A stretch of 64,000 nucleotides of DNA from an uncultured Pseudomonadales bacterium (GTDB lineage: Bacteria > Pseudomonadota > Gammaproteobacteria > Pseudomonadales > Pseudohongiellaceae). The stretch lies in assembly GCA_943789485.1 (NCBI GenBank), contig CALSUH010000005.1, positions 186,001 through 250,000 on the forward strand, in the 5' to 3' direction. Within the stretch, counting starts at the first letter, position 1. Every line of letters starts with the position of its first letter. This document shows, one piece after another, positions 47,779-57,704 of this stretch. Position numbers and translations under genes: made by a program. The notes beneath the pieces are model-generated. The model searched no databases, was not told the origin of the DNA, and saw only the letters and a list, made by a program, of their open reading frames with translations.

Positions 47779-48567
47779 CTAAACAGCGGCTCTTGCGATT
47801 GCTTCATCGTTGCGTCTCAGTACTTCGCCAGCCAGCGCAAGATAGGCTATTGCTCCTCGAGACTGCTTGTCGTAATTCAAAACTGGCTTGCCGTAGCTAG
47901 GGGCCTCGGCTAGACGAATATTTCTCGGCACGACTGTTCGATAGACAGCGTCCCCAAAAAAGCTAATTAGCTGCCCATTAACCTCTGTGGTCAGTTTGTT
48001 TCGCGGATCATACATGGTTCGCACGATTCCTTCGATCTTAAGGTCCGGGTTCAGACTATCTCGTATCGCGTTAATCGTATCCATCAGGGCGGATAAGCCT
48101 TCAAGCGCATAATATTCACACTGCATCGGTATAACCACACCGTCAGCGGCTACCATCGCGTTAATAGTCAGCATATTTAATGAAGGAGGGCAGTCGATGA
48201 CCACATAGTCATAGCGGTGACGAACTTGATCAATAATTTGGCGGAGTCGGCATTCACGGTTATCTTCGCTTATCAGCTCCACTTCGGCTGCGACCAAATC
48301 GCCATTTGCCGGCAGCAAATCGTATCCAGATGCTTCGGGTCGGTGGACGACCTCATCAAATCCCGCATGCTGCATTAGCACATCATAAATTGATGTTTCT
48401 AACGAGGACTTGTCGACCCCACTACCCATGGTGGCGTTGCCTTGTGGGTCTAGATCGATCAGTAGCACATCTTTTCGAGTAAATTTTAACGACGCGGCAA
48501 GATTTACAGAAGTCGTAGTCTTACCTACACCGCCTTTCTGATTTGCTATTGCGAGAACTTTAGCCAC
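47779..48567 (-). CDS. parA: Chromosome partitioning ATPase ParA (Soj)
   Basis: Walker-type ATPase that positions ParB-parS complexes. 262 residues (typical for chromosomal ParA/Soj, with no N-terminal helix-turn-helix). Deviant Walker A IANQKGGVGKTTTSVNLAAS (about residues 7-26), LLIDLDPQGNATMGSG, and YVVIDCPPSLNMLTINAM. It is followed by parB after a 75-base gap. Confidence 0.97.
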   Translation of the reverse strand: MAKVLAIANQKGGVGKTTTSVNLAASLKFTRKDVLLIDLDPQGNATMGSGVDKSSLETSIYDVLMQHAGFDEVVHRPEASGYDLLPANGDLVAAEVELISEDNRECRLRQIIDQVRHRYDYVVIDCPPSLNMLTINAMVAADGVVIPMQCEYYALEGLSALMDTINAIRDSLNPDLKIEGIVRTMYDPRNKLTTEVNGQLISFFGDAVYRTVVPRNIRLAEAPSYGKPVLNYDKQSRGAIAYLALAGEVLRRNDEAIARAAV

Positions 48568-48698
48568 TGGTTTCTTCCTAACTTTTACTCTTAACTATTA
48601 TCTTAAGCCATTGTGCTTAGCTGCTGCCTTCAAACATTATAGCAAAATTCTACTGTTTATTCGGCTAAGTATGCGGATGTATTGATACTGAGGCTTCA

Positions 48699-49331
48699 CT
48701 ATATTTTTCGCATTACCTCGATTAAATGGCGCTGTGATTCACTGCCAGGTACATTTAATTTAATACTTTTCGACAGCTCAAAACCATCGGGTAATCGCGC
48801 TATTTCATCCTCGGGATAATGCCCTTTCATCGCCAATAATTTGCACTCGTCGGAGAATATTGGCTGCAACATCGTCAAGGCATCCGCTAGGGTAGAGAAC
48901 GCTCGACACATCACCATATCAATTTGCTGGATACTTTGATAGTGCTCTACACGACAATTTTCGATAGTGATATTGTTCAATCCTAACTGGGTTTTTGCTT
49001 GAAACATGAACCGGGTTTTCTTGCCATTGGAGTCAATCAAAACAAACTTTTTTTCGGGATTCAAGATCGCAAGAGGAATCCCTGGCAGTCCTGCACCGGC
49101 ACCAATATCAGCTATTAGATTACCTTCCATGTAAGGGGCTACAGAGAGGCTATCGAGAATATGCCTAGAAACGAGTGAAGGCAGTTCATTACTCCCGAGA
49201 AGGTTATAGGCCGAATTCCATTTTTTGAGTAAATCGATATACCCCAGCAATGAAGAAAGCATTTCCTCAGTACAATGTAGCGACAGCGATGAAATCCCTC
49301 GCTGCAACTCTTCTCGAGTTGAATCTGTCAT
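48699..49331 (-). CDS. rsmG: 16S rRNA (guanine(527)-N7)-methyltransferase RsmG
   Basis: Methylates G527 of 16S rRNA. 210 residues (E. coli GidB 207). SAM motif NLIADIGAGAGLPGIPLAIL (about residues 67-86), YNLLGSNELPSLVSRHILDS before it, KKTRFMFQAKTQLGLNNITI after. Overlaps neither neighbour; mnmG ends 16 bases upstream in transcription order. Confidence 0.95.
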   Translation of the reverse strand: MTDSTREELQRGISSLSLHCTEEMLSSLLGYIDLLKKWNSAYNLLGSNELPSLVSRHILDSLSVAPYMEGNLIADIGAGAGLPGIPLAILNPEKKFVLIDSNGKKTRFMFQAKTQLGLNNITIENCRVEHYQSIQQIDMVMCRAFSTLADALTMLQPIFSDECKLLAMKGHYPEDEIARLPDGFELSKSIKLNVPGSESQRHLIEVMRKI

Positions 49332-49347
49332 CCGTTATTCCCGTCAG

Positions 49348-51273
49348 CTAACCAGCCTTTCGATTTACCGCTCGGTGCTTCTTCAAATAAATTAGCAAGA
49401 GTGATATTGCAGCTGGAGTAATGCCTGGAATACGGGAGGCTCTACCAATATTTTCTGGTCTAACTTCGAGCAATTTCTGTTTCAATTCATTTGAAAGACC
49501 CTGCATCTGCTGATAGTTAAAATCAGCAGGCAGCTTTGTGTTCTCTTGCTTCTTTAGGCGCTCGATGTCTTCTTCTTGTCGATCTATATAGCCCTGATAC
49601 TTGATCTGTATTTCTGCCTGCTGTGTTGACTGGGCGTCGATGGCTGTTTTAACTTTCTCTGACGCGTCGTTCGCAGATGCCATATTGCCGTTATACGCAG
49701 CTAACAAGGGACCGTGCTCAACTCTAGGCCTCGCCAGCAGATCGGCCAGGCTGTATTCGCGAGAGAGTGGCTTTTCTAATAACTCATTAATACGCTCCGC
49801 TCGATCGGTGTTGGGCTGTACCCAGGTGCTTCGCAAAAATTGCAACTCTTCTTCGATTCGAATTTTCTTCTCGCTGTAAAAGGCCCAGCGTTCATCATCA
49901 ACCAGACCCATTTTTCTCCCCTGTTCCGTAAGGCGCAGATCCGCATTATCTTCTCGCAGGGTTAACCTGTATTCCGCTCTGCTGGTAAACATGCGATAGG
50001 GTTCGTTCGTACCGAGAGTAATTAGGTCATCGATTAACACACCGATGTAGGCCTCATCTCTTCGTGGACACCAAGGCTCAAGTCCTCGCGCATCTAGACC
50101 TGCATTCAACCCGGCCATCAGCCCTTGTGCGCCAGCCTCTTCGTAGCCAGTTGTGCCATTGATCTGGCCCGCGAAGTAGAGCCCTTTAACGAATTTTGTT
50201 TCTAGAGAGTAATGTAAATCTCTCGGATCGAAGAAGTCATATTCGATCGCGTAACCAGGGCGTGTTATATGCGCGTTCTCAAAGCCCTTAATTTCTCGAA
50301 TCATTTCCAATTGCACATCAAACGGCAAGCTTGTTGAGATACCGTTTGGATAAAGCTCTTTTGTATTCAGGCCTTCCGGCTCGACAAAGATTTGATGAGA
50401 CGATTTATCAGCAAAGCGCATCACCTTGTCTTCAATCGATGGACAGTAACGTGGCCCGGTTCCTTCGATAACTCCCGTGTACATAGGAGATCGATCCAGC
50501 CCACCACGGATTACTTCATGACATTTTTCATTAGTGCTGGTGATGTAACAGTTAATTTGTTCTGGGTGATCCGACACTTTTCCCAGATAAGACATTACCG
50601 GTAGAGGGGTGTCGCCTTCTTGAACTTGCATCACCGAAAAGTCGACAGAGTCAGCATCGATACGCGGCGGCGTTCCTGTCTTAAGGCGATTGACCCTAAA
50701 CGGCAATCCACGCAATCGATTGGCGAGTGCTATTGCAGGAGGATCTCCAGCTCTACCGCCCGAACTATTTTCCAGACCAATGTGTATTTTCCCGCCCAAG
50801 AAAGTACCGGTAGTTAGCACAACACGTGGCGCTCTGATGAGCATTCCCATCTGAGTAATAACGCCTGCGATCGCCCCGTCTTCGATAAGAAGATCATCCA
50901 CACCTTGCTGAAACAGGGAAAGGTTCTCCTGTTGTTCCAACATTTTGCGAATCGCCTCCCTATACAAAACTCGGTCAGCCTGTGCCCGCGTGGCTCTGAC
51001 CGCAGGTCCTTTGCTCGCATTTAAGACACGAAATTGTATACCAGCTAAGTCCACGGCTTTCGCCATAGCCCCGCCAAGCGCGTCGATCTCTTTAACCAAG
51101 TGGCTCTTTCCAATTCCGCCAATCGCCGGGTTGCAAGACATTTGACCTAAGGTTTCGATGCTATGAGTAACCAGCAGTGTAGCAACTCCCTGACGCGCTG
51201 AAGCCAGAGCTGCCTCAGTACCGGCATGCCCTCCACCTACAATGATCACATCAAATGCTCTGCTGTATTCCAC
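49348..51273 (-). CDS. mnmG: tRNA uridine-5-carboxymethylaminomethyl modification enzyme MnmG (GidA)
   Basis: FAD-dependent partner of MnmE that modifies wobble uridines. 641 residues (E. coli 629). N-terminal dinucleotide fold [20 protein letters not shown], then [40 protein letters not shown], and [20 protein letters not shown], all standard. rsmG follows after 16 bases. A 395-base non-coding spacer separates it from mnmE upstream. Confidence 0.97.
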   Translation of the reverse strand: MEYSRAFDVIIVGGGHAGTEAALASARQGVATLLVTHSIETLGQMSCNPAIGGIGKSHLVKEIDALGGAMAKAVDLAGIQFRVLNASKGPAVRATRAQADRVLYREAIRKMLEQQENLSLFQQGVDDLLIEDGAIAGVITQMGMLIRAPRVVLTTGTFLGGKIHIGLENSSGGRAGDPPAIALANRLRGLPFRVNRLKTGTPPRIDADSVDFSVMQVQEGDTPLPVMSYLGKVSDHPEQINCYITSTNEKCHEVIRGGLDRSPMYTGVIEGTGPRYCPSIEDKVMRFADKSSHQIFVEPEGLNTKELYPNGISTSLPFDVQLEMIREIKGFENAHITRPGYAIEYDFFDPRDLHYSLETKFVKGLYFAGQINGTTGYEEAGAQGLMAGLNAGLDARGLEPWCPRRDEAYIGVLIDDLITLGTNEPYRMFTSRAEYRLTLREDNADLRLTEQGRKMGLVDDERWAFYSEKKIRIEEELQFLRSTWVQPNTDRAERINELLEKPLSREYSLADLLARPRVEHGPLLAAYNGNMASANDASEKVKTAIDAQSTQQAEIQIKYQGYIDRQEEDIERLKKQENTKLPADFNYQQMQGLSNELKQKLLEVRPENIGRASRIPGITPAAISLLLIYLKKHRAVNRKAG

Positions 51274-51668
51274 GATTTTTCAGGTCCTACCTAACTGGCT
51301 AATTTAAATGGCAGGCAAGTATAAAGCCTAATTCTTAAACTGATAGTTATAGTTTAAATTAAACAACTCATTATCTATGTATTTAGTGGTTATATAATTA
51401 GATAGAGTATTAATGTTAATGTTAATAGCTAAAGAGATCCCTGTTGATATCTAAACTAAACTTATTCTTTTCAAGAACTTAATGCAATGAGAACTTGGTA
51501 GACAAGCTCTGCATAAAGTAACAATAGCCTATTAACCTTTATGTATAGTTTGGGCTTCTTGGTAAACGGAAAGATTCAGTACAAAACAATTCATCTGTTA
51601 TCCCGAAAATTTCTCTACTTATACACTCTTTTAAAAGGTCTTTTTTCAGCGCTTAATTGATTCACGAA
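51274..51668 (-). other. 395-base A/T-rich spacer between mnmE and mnmG
   Basis: No gene is visible. It holds a short TTAATG direct repeat (51410-51426), a GTTTAA-A-TTAAAC near-palindrome (51352-51364), and a DnaA-box-like TTATACACT (51619-51627), matching eight of nine positions. It probably includes the mnmG promoter, though none is clear. In Enterobacteria oriC lies directly upstream of mnmG, so this is noted; the evidence for an origin here is weak. Confidence 0.5.
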
Positions 51669-53096
51669 TCATTTACCAACACAAAAGTTAGAAAATATTT
51701 CTCCTAACAAATCATCGCTGGTGAATTCCCCCGTTATTGCCCCTAGCTGCACTTGAGCAAAGCGTAAGTCTTCAGCTATTAGCTCCAATGAAGACTGCGT
51801 TGCTAATAAAGCAAGTGCAGATTCCACGAGCTTTTTTGCATTGTTTAACGCGGTTAGGTGTCTCTCGCGGGCTATGAAAACCCCCTCCTCCGTCGCCTTA
51901 AAACCAATAGCCTCTTTGATGTAGCCTCTAAGCAAATCGATGCCGACACATTCTTTCGCAGAAAGACTTAGGGTCGGTATGGAATAATCTAGATAGTTGA
52001 CTGTTGATAGACTTGGTACTTCACTGTTGAGTAGGTCAATCTTGTTATAGATAACCGTGGTGTTCTGCAGGTATTCTAATTCTTTAATAGACTTACCAGT
52101 TAATAATACAAGGGGTGCTAACAGCTTTTCCACATCTTGTTCGAGCTCTGACTTATCCACTATTAGTAGTAACTGATCTGCTTGTTCCATGGCTAGTTGA
52201 GCGCGCCTCAAGCCTTCTTGTTCGACAACATCGTCACTAATCCGTATGCCGGCAGTATCTATGATGTGTATTGGCAGACCGTCTATATTAATCTCTTCAG
52301 AGAGCAGGTCTCTCGTGGTTCCGGGGATATCGGTGACTATCGCACTATCCATGCCTGAGAGTGCGTTTAAAAGGCTAGACTTACCCGCGTTAGGCTTACC
52401 CGCGATAACGACATTAATCCCTTCTCTTAAAAGCGCGCCTTGCTTTGCCTGGGTTAGGGTTGCTGTTATCGACTCGAGAATAGCACTTAGCGAATCGCCA
52501 ACTTTATTGTCGCTGACGAAATCGATGTCTTCGTCTGAGAAATCAATCGTGGCCTCGATGTGTACTCTTGCGTCTATTAATAGTCGCACCAGGTTTAGTA
52601 TCTTGTTGGAAAACTCACCCTGCAGAGTTCGAAGCGCGGACTTTGCGGCTTGTTTTGAAGTGGATTCAATTAAGTCGGCAATAGCCTCAGCCTGGAGTAA
52701 GTCTATTTTATTGTTTAGAAAAGCGCGTTCCGAGAACTCACCGGGATTGGCGAGTCGTGCACCCCGTTGCAAGGCGCAATCGAGTAGCTCTCTTAGTACG
52801 TAGGTGCCTCCATGGCCTTGTAGCTCCAATACATCTTCTCCAGTAAAAGAATTTGGAGCGCTGAAGAAAAGGGCAATACCCTGATCAATATTCATCTCGG
52901 TAGCATCGAGGAAGTTACAAAAATGGGCGTGTCTTGGAGTAGGGGAAAAACCGAGGATTTTTTTACTTATGGAAAGAGAAAGGGGGCCAGATATTCTGAC
53001 GATGCCGACGCCAGACCGCCCGGGGGCAGTCGCGATAGCGCAGATAGTATCAGTTTCTACTTGAGATGTTTCTACAAGAGGCATGGGTATCGGCAT
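51669..53096 (-). CDS. mnmE: tRNA modification GTPase MnmE
   Basis: G-protein partner of MnmG in wobble uridine modification. 475 residues (E. coli 454, slightly longer N-terminus; the Met at residue 5 is an alternative start). N-terminal formyl-THF-like domain (CAIATAPGRSGVGIVRISGP), the central G domain with Walker A VVIAGKPNAGKSSLLNALSG, DIPGTTRDLLSEEI (switch), IHIIDTAGIR, then YNKIDLLN (NKxD), and the C-terminal FCVGK, where C-x-G-K supplies the conserved catalytic Cys. Confidence 0.96.
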   Translation of the reverse strand: MPIPMPLVETSQVETDTICAIATAPGRSGVGIVRISGPLSLSISKKILGFSPTPRHAHFCNFLDATEMNIDQGIALFFSAPNSFTGEDVLELQGHGGTYVLRELLDCALQRGARLANPGEFSERAFLNNKIDLLQAEAIADLIESTSKQAAKSALRTLQGEFSNKILNLVRLLIDARVHIEATIDFSDEDIDFVSDNKVGDSLSAILESITATLTQAKQGALLREGINVVIAGKPNAGKSSLLNALSGMDSAIVTDIPGTTRDLLSEEINIDGLPIHIIDTAGIRISDDVVEQEGLRRAQLAMEQADQLLLIVDKSELEQDVEKLLAPLVLLTGKSIKELEYLQNTTVIYNKIDLLNSEVPSLSTVNYLDYSIPTLSLSAKECVGIDLLRGYIKEAIGFKATEEGVFIARERHLTALNNAKKLVESALALLATQSSLELIAEDLRFAQVQLGAITGEFTSDDLLGEIFSNFCVGK

Positions 53097-53140
53097 ACTT
53101 TTTCATAGCAGCGTTTCTACAAATTAGGAGGACCTGCCAT

Positions 53141-53167
53141 CGGTTGCTTCAACCTTTGAAGCAACCG
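53141..53167 (-). other. Perfect 11-base hairpin in yidC-mnmE spacer
   Basis: CGGTTGCTTCA / TGAAGCAACCG with a five-base loop, between yidC and mnmE on the same strand. No T-run follows in the direction of transcription, so an RNA-processing or stability element is more likely than a terminator. Confidence 0.65.
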
Positions 53168-53178
53168 GTGTAGACGAG

Positions 53179-54900
53179 TTAGGCTTTTTTCGCCGCGTAA
53201 GCCGCGTCGATCTTTCTTGTTATGTACCACTGCTGCAGTATGCCTAATCCACCGTTTGTTAACCAATATAGCACCAACCCAGCCGGGAACCAGAGAAACA
53301 ATAAGGTCATCATTACAGGCATCAGCTTCATCACCTTGGCCTGCATAGGATCGGCGGGCGTAGGGCTAAGAGTGGTCTGGAAATACATTGTCGCGCCCAT
53401 CAACAGAGGCAGGACAAAGAAAGGGTCACGTACAGAAAGGTCGGTCAACCAAAGCATGAAGGGAGCATGCCGTAGCTCTACACTCTCAAGAAGCACCCAG
53501 TAGAGAGAAATAAACACCGGCATTTGTACAAGCATTGGCAAACAGCCGCCGAAGGGATTTATCTTCTCCTTCTTATAAAGGTCCATGGTGGCCTTCTGCA
53601 ACTTCATCTTGTCGTCGCCGTAGCTCTCTTTGAGTTGCTGCATCTTAGGCATCAGTCTGCGCATTCCAGCCATAGAGCGGTACTGTGTCTCCGATAACTT
53701 ATAGAAGGCTGATTTAACCACCAGGGTTAACAGAATAATCGAGATACCGTAGTTACCAATCACTGAATTGATTCTAGAGAGCAGCCAATAGATAGGGCTA
53801 GCAATGAACCAGAGGAAGCTATAGTCGATAGTCTTATCGAGTCCAGGAGAGATGTCTCTCAGAACGTATTGGTCTTTCGGGCCAGCGTAATATTGAATCG
53901 TGTGAGTCCCGCTCCCACCTGCTGCTACCTGAAATGCGCTGCTGGTGAACTCCCCGTAATACTGATTGCTTCCGTTCTTTCTCGTGGTAACACGGTTTAG
54001 CGATTCTGCGTCAGGCACCCACGCGGTAATAAAGTAGTGCTGACTAAATGCTACCCAACCGCCGGTTGTCTCTCGTGTGGAGCTACCGCTGTCATCGATG
54101 TCATCAAACTCGATTTCGATATAGGGGTCATCTTCAATGGTAGTTACGAAGCCAAGGTAGGTTCTACCAAAACCGCCGGCATCACTCGGGTCATCAAAGG
54201 CATCTCTTTTGATTTGACCGAACGCGTTGGCTTGCCAGTTTTCAGAAGAGCGGTTATTGACGATGAAGCTGATATCAATAAGGTAACTGTCGCGATTAAA
54301 ACCATAGCGCTTTATTACTTCGATTCCATCGGCAGTGGTGGTAGTTAGATCTACGTTAAGGCTGTCAGCAGACTCGCTCATGCTATAGCTAGCAGACGTT
54401 GTTCGATAGATAGCGCGGCCATCGCTGTCGACGCCGTTCGCGCCGATGAGCCCACTCTGTGCTATATATTCACGGCCTAGCTGATTGTCCAACAGAACAA
54501 AGGGATCATCGGGGACATCTAATTGTTTTAGATAAAAGGGTAATGCTAGATAGACGATGTCTCCACCGACGGGGTCTATACGAATCTCAAAAGTATCGGT
54601 GCGAATCGAAATTAGGTCTGCGCTGCTTGTTGTGTCGGCAGCACTTGGGTTGCTAATAGCAGCGACCGTAGGCGTATCAGAGGTATTACTTGTAATTACC
54701 TCAGGCACACCGGATGGAATATCGCTAGGCAGATCGTTACTTGCCTGAGAACCGTTTTGTGCGTTAGGTATTTGTGGGGCTTCAGCGCGAGATGAACTAC
54801 CGTCATCAATAGTGGGAGGATAGTCTTCCTGCCACTGCAACAACATTAAATAGGTGACAATGGCCAAAGCCGTATAGAGGCCGTATTTAGTTAAATCCAT
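53179..54900 (-). CDS. yidC: Membrane protein insertase YidC
   Basis: Inserts and folds inner-membrane proteins with or without Sec. 573 residues (E. coli 548). N-terminal signal-anchor (LTKYGLYTALAIVTYLMLLQ, residues 3-22), a variable Ser/Asp/Thr-rich linker, the periplasmic beta-sandwich (RTDTFEIRIDPVGGDIVYLA, then KRYGFNRDSYLIDISFIVNN) and the conserved C-terminal five-helix domain (YGISIILLTLVVKSAFYKLS, GGCLPMLVQMPVFISLYWVL, TNGGLGILQQWYITRK). yidD and rnpA lie upstream. Confidence 0.96.
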   Translation of the reverse strand: MDLTKYGLYTALAIVTYLMLLQWQEDYPPTIDDGSSSRAEAPQIPNAQNGSQASNDLPSDIPSGVPEVITSNTSDTPTVAAISNPSAADTTSSADLISIRTDTFEIRIDPVGGDIVYLALPFYLKQLDVPDDPFVLLDNQLGREYIAQSGLIGANGVDSDGRAIYRTTSASYSMSESADSLNVDLTTTTADGIEVIKRYGFNRDSYLIDISFIVNNRSSENWQANAFGQIKRDAFDDPSDAGGFGRTYLGFVTTIEDDPYIEIEFDDIDDSGSSTRETTGGWVAFSQHYFITAWVPDAESLNRVTTRKNGSNQYYGEFTSSAFQVAAGGSGTHTIQYYAGPKDQYVLRDISPGLDKTIDYSFLWFIASPIYWLLSRINSVIGNYGISIILLTLVVKSAFYKLSETQYRSMAGMRRLMPKMQQLKESYGDDKMKLQKATMDLYKKEKINPFGGCLPMLVQMPVFISLYWVLLESVELRHAPFMLWLTDLSVRDPFFVLPLLMGATMYFQTTLSPTPADPMQAKVMKLMPVMMTLLFLWFPAGLVLYWLTNGGLGILQQWYITRKIDAAYAAKKA

Positions 54901-54905
54901 GGTGT

Positions 54906-55154
54906 CTACTTACTCAGTCCATTGACCCTGCGGTCCGAACTCTCTGGAACGGGGTCATGACCCCCTTCGTGAAAAGGGTGGCAGCTGCAGATGCGACGAA
55001 TACCTAGCGCGGTACCTCGCACAGAGCCGTGAATTTTAATTGCATCAATGGTGTACTGGGAACAGGTGGGGTAAAAGCGACATTGATTGCCAATAAGCAA
55101 ACTCAAACTAGACTGATAGGCTTTGATAAGTCGAATTAGTAGTTTGTCCAACAT
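54906..55154 (-). CDS. yidD: Membrane protein insertion efficiency factor YidD
   Basis: 82-residue protein with the family core IRLIKAYQSSLSLLIGNQCR, then FYPTCSQYTIDAIKIHG and CSCHPFHEGGHDPVP (conserved cysteines). It follows rnpA by nine bases and precedes yidC by five, the conserved rpmH-rnpA-yidD-yidC order. The N-terminal amphipathic helix probably associates with the membrane. Confidence 0.95.
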   Translation of the reverse strand: MLDKLLIRLIKAYQSSLSLLIGNQCRFYPTCSQYTIDAIKIHGSVRGTALGIRRICSCHPFHEGGHDPVPESSDRRVNGLSK

Positions 55155-55163
55155 GATAGCTCT

Positions 55164-55550
55164 TTACCTGTCGTCCTGGTTTTTCGCTGCAGCTCTTTTC
55201 ATCTTCCTGTGTAGGTCCTGCCATAAAGAATCGATCGTCTCGATTAACTCTTTATTGTCCAGCTTATCAGCACCTTTTCGAGCCAACACAACTAAGTCTA
55301 GTTTGTCTAATAGCTCTGCTTTGTGCCGAAATGTGTTTCTTAGTTGGCGCTTAATCCGATTTCGCTGTACAGCTAAGGCAACGTTCTTCTTCGCAATGAC
55401 CAAGCCTATTCTAGCGCTGGACCTATTAGTGCGATTAGCTAGCACCAAAAAATGGCGGCAGGAGACTTTAAGCTGAGCGTTACTGAATACAGCTTTATAG
55501 TCTGCAGCGTTTAATAGCCGAGAAGTTTTAGGAAAGCCGAACTCAGCCAC
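55164..55550 (-). CDS. rnpA: Ribonuclease P protein component
   Basis: Basic protein that binds M1 RNA to form RNase P. 128 residues from a GTG (E. coli 119). The RNR motif is in ALAVQRNRIKRQLRNTFRHK; KTSRLLNAADYKAVFSNAQL leads and the C-terminal LDLVVLARKGADKL continues. Starts 58 bases downstream of rpmH on the same strand, as in most bacteria. Confidence 0.94.
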   Translation of the reverse strand: MAEFGFPKTSRLLNAADYKAVFSNAQLKVSCRHFLVLANRTNRSSARIGLVIAKKNVALAVQRNRIKRQLRNTFRHKAELLDKLDLVVLARKGADKLDNKELIETIDSLWQDLHRKMKRAAAKNQDDR

Positions 55551-55608
55551 ACATCGATCTCTCTTCTCATTTGATTAGTTAATCATCGAACAGCAGAGAA
55601 AAAAGAAC

Positions 55609-55743
55609 TTATGCTGATAGTTTGGCGCGACCTCTAGAACGGCGTCTTTTAATAACAAGACGGCCACCTTTAGTCGCCATACGCGCTCTAAAACCGTGAG
55701 TTCGAGCTCGTTTCAATACACTGGGTTGGAATGTTCTTTTCAT
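55609..55743 (-). CDS. rpmH: 50S ribosomal protein L34
   Basis: 44 residues from the ATG at 55743: [18 protein letters not shown] then [20 protein letters not shown] and an RAKLSA end. This is the classic rpmH sequence. The open frame on the opposite strand is a shadow. It marks the left border of the origin region; dnaA starts 416 bases to the right in the opposite direction. Confidence 0.97.
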   Translation of the reverse strand: MKRTFQPSVLKRARTHGFRARMATKGGRLVIKRRRSRGRAKLSA

Positions 55744-56159
55744 AGTAATTTATCCGATTCTGCAATAACAAACCGCACGAAACGGTTCGAAAATAGGACC
55801 GCGAAGTCTAGAGGTTTTAATGCCAACATGCAACGTAATACCAGCATGAATAAAGGATCGACAAAGCCGAGCGAGGAGAAAAAAAGAAGTCTAGCATACA
55901 GAATAATTACTAAAACGGGCGTGTATGACTTCATCCAGAATTTAATCACAAGTTATCCACAGCTTTGTTATCAACAACTTACAGGGATTGCTGTGAATAG
56001 AAGTGATTTTTGGCTCTGTTTTTATCGATTTTTTCCAGTTAACATACTGATAAATATGAATTATTATTGAAAAGACAAAGTTTGCATTTAGTTTGAATGG
56101 CAGTGGATAACTCGTGCTTGAGTCGATAGAATTGTTGCTTGTTTTAAAAAATATAATTT
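55744..56159 (+). other. oriC: Probable chromosomal replication origin (oriC)
   Basis: Intergenic region between divergent rpmH and dnaA, the standard origin location in Pseudomonas-type chromosomes. It holds a perfect DnaA box TTATCCACA (55953-55961, + strand), TTATCAACA (55968-55976, +, one mismatch), and on the minus strand CTATTCACA (55992-56000) and TTATCCACT (56102-56110), each with one mismatch. A strongly A/T-rich stretch at about 56023-56080 (including a run of AT-rich words around 56041-56074) is a plausible unwinding element. Gene strand bias switches here. An open frame on the + strand across this region does not look like a protein. Confidence 0.88.
55953..55961 (+). promoter_or_regulatory. 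DnaA box, perfect consensus
   Basis: TTATCCACA, the high-affinity DnaA box, 200 bases before the dnaA start; a near-perfect second site starts 15 bases further on. Confidence 0.9.
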
Positions 56160-57641
56160 ATGTGGGCAAGAAAAAACGTGGCTGTTACGATCTGGCAAGA
56201 ATGTATCGACTGTTTGAAAGCAGAACTACCCTCTCAACAATTTAATACGTGGATAAGACCCCTGCACGTAGAGCTAGATTCGTCAGTTCTGCGTATCTTT
56301 GCGCCTAATCGATTTATTCTAGATTGGGTAAAAGGAAAGTTTTTGCCGCGAATTGCAGAAATTTTAACAGATTCGGGCGAGAACTCACTGGAGATCCGAT
56401 TGGAAGTGTTTAGTGGTGATGCAGCTCAGCGAGTTGCACTGGCTGCGCCGCAGTCAGCAAAGCCTGATGAGCCCAGAGCAACTGAGCGAGCGACAGCGAC
56501 CACCAATGATCAGCTAAAGACACAAGCGAATGCAGCGCCAGTGATAGCTCTAAATTCGAGCAGGGCGGCGGTATCGGCAAGACGTAATGCCGACATCGTT
56601 ATCGAGGGTAATCTGAGGCATAGAGGCGCTCTGAATGTTGAAAACACGTTTGATAATTTTGTTGAAGGCAAGTCCAACCAACTCGCTAGAGCCGCCGCGA
56701 TACAGGTTGCGGAAAATCCCGGTTATGCCTATAACCCCCTCTTTATCTATGGCGGTGTGGGGTTAGGTAAGACTCACTTAATGCACGCCATCGGTAATTA
56801 TTTAGTGGCTAAAAAGCCCAACGCTAAGGTTGTCTATCTACACTCGGAGACATTCGTGGCCACTATGGTAACGGCACTGCAATTGAATGCTATTAATGAA
56901 TTTAAGCGCTTCTATCGCTCTGTAGATGCCCTGTTGATCGATGATATTCAGTTTTTCGCGGGCAAAGAACGATCTCAAGAAGAATTTTTTCATACCTTTA
57001 ATGCCTTGCTCGAAGGTGGACAGCAGATCATATTGACCTGCGATCGTTATCACAAAGAGATTAACGGCCTGGAAGAACGGTTGAAGTCCAGATTTGGCTG
57101 GGGACTCACGGTTGCTGTCGAGCCGCCAGAGTTGGAAACTAGAGCTGCAATCCTTATGAACAAGGCGGCACTGTCTAATATCGAATTGCCGAATGATGTT
57201 GCCATGTTTATAGCACAGCGCCTTCGGTCCAATGTTCGAGAGTTAGAGGGAGCATTGAAGCGCGTTATAGCGCATTCTAATTTCACCGGTCAGAAAATTG
57301 ATCTAGACCTTATAAAAGAAGCACTTCGGGACCTTTTTGCATTGCAGGATAAGCTAGTCACGATCGATAATATTCAGCGTTCCGTTGCTGAGTACTACAA
57401 GATTAAGATGGCAGATATGCTCTCGAAGCGACGTAATCGATCAGTGGCAAGGCCTCGTCAGGTTGCTATGTGTCTTTCTAAAGAATTAACTAACCACAGC
57501 TTGCCGGAAATCGGTGATGCGTTTGGTGGCAGGGACCATACAACGGTGATGCATGCTTGTAAGCAGGTTAAGAAACTTCGTGGTAGCTCTATAGACATAC
57601 AAGAAGACTATAATAATTTGCTCAGATCATTATCGAGTTAG
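56160..57641 (+). CDS. dnaA: Chromosomal replication initiator protein DnaA
   Basis: Binds DnaA boxes in oriC and opens the duplex. 493 residues (E. coli 467). Domain [21 protein letters not shown], then [14 protein letters not shown]; a low-complexity domain II linker; AAA+ domain with Walker [19 protein letters not shown] (about residues 197-214) and Walker [11 protein letters not shown]; domain IV DNA-binding with [20 protein letters not shown], then [15 protein letters not shown]. The ATG at 56160 has no strong ribosome binding site; a GTG at 56178 is an alternative start. First gene of dnaA-dnaN-recF-gyrB. Confidence 0.97.
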   Translation: MWARKNVAVTIWQECIDCLKAELPSQQFNTWIRPLHVELDSSVLRIFAPNRFILDWVKGKFLPRIAEILTDSGENSLEIRLEVFSGDAAQRVALAAPQSAKPDEPRATERATATTNDQLKTQANAAPVIALNSSRAAVSARRNADIVIEGNLRHRGALNVENTFDNFVEGKSNQLARAAAIQVAENPGYAYNPLFIYGGVGLGKTHLMHAIGNYLVAKKPNAKVVYLHSETFVATMVTALQLNAINEFKRFYRSVDALLIDDIQFFAGKERSQEEFFHTFNALLEGGQQIILTCDRYHKEINGLEERLKSRFGWGLTVAVEPPELETRAAILMNKAALSNIELPNDVAMFIAQRLRSNVRELEGALKRVIAHSNFTGQKIDLDLIKEALRDLFALQDKLVTIDNIQRSVAEYYKIKMADMLSKRRNRSVARPRQVAMCLSKELTNHSLPEIGDAFGGRDHTTVMHACKQVKKLRGSSIDIQEDYNNLLRSLSS

Positions 57642-57704
57642 TACTCAAGCGGTAGTTTCTGAGTTTAGAAGATCTCAGCTTAGATAGATAAGGAAAGCAA
57701 AGAA

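Noticed and set aside
55696..56070. 124-codon open frame on the + strand across rpmH and oriC
   Set aside because: It overlaps rpmH on the opposite strand and the DnaA boxes; the protein has no recognisable pattern.
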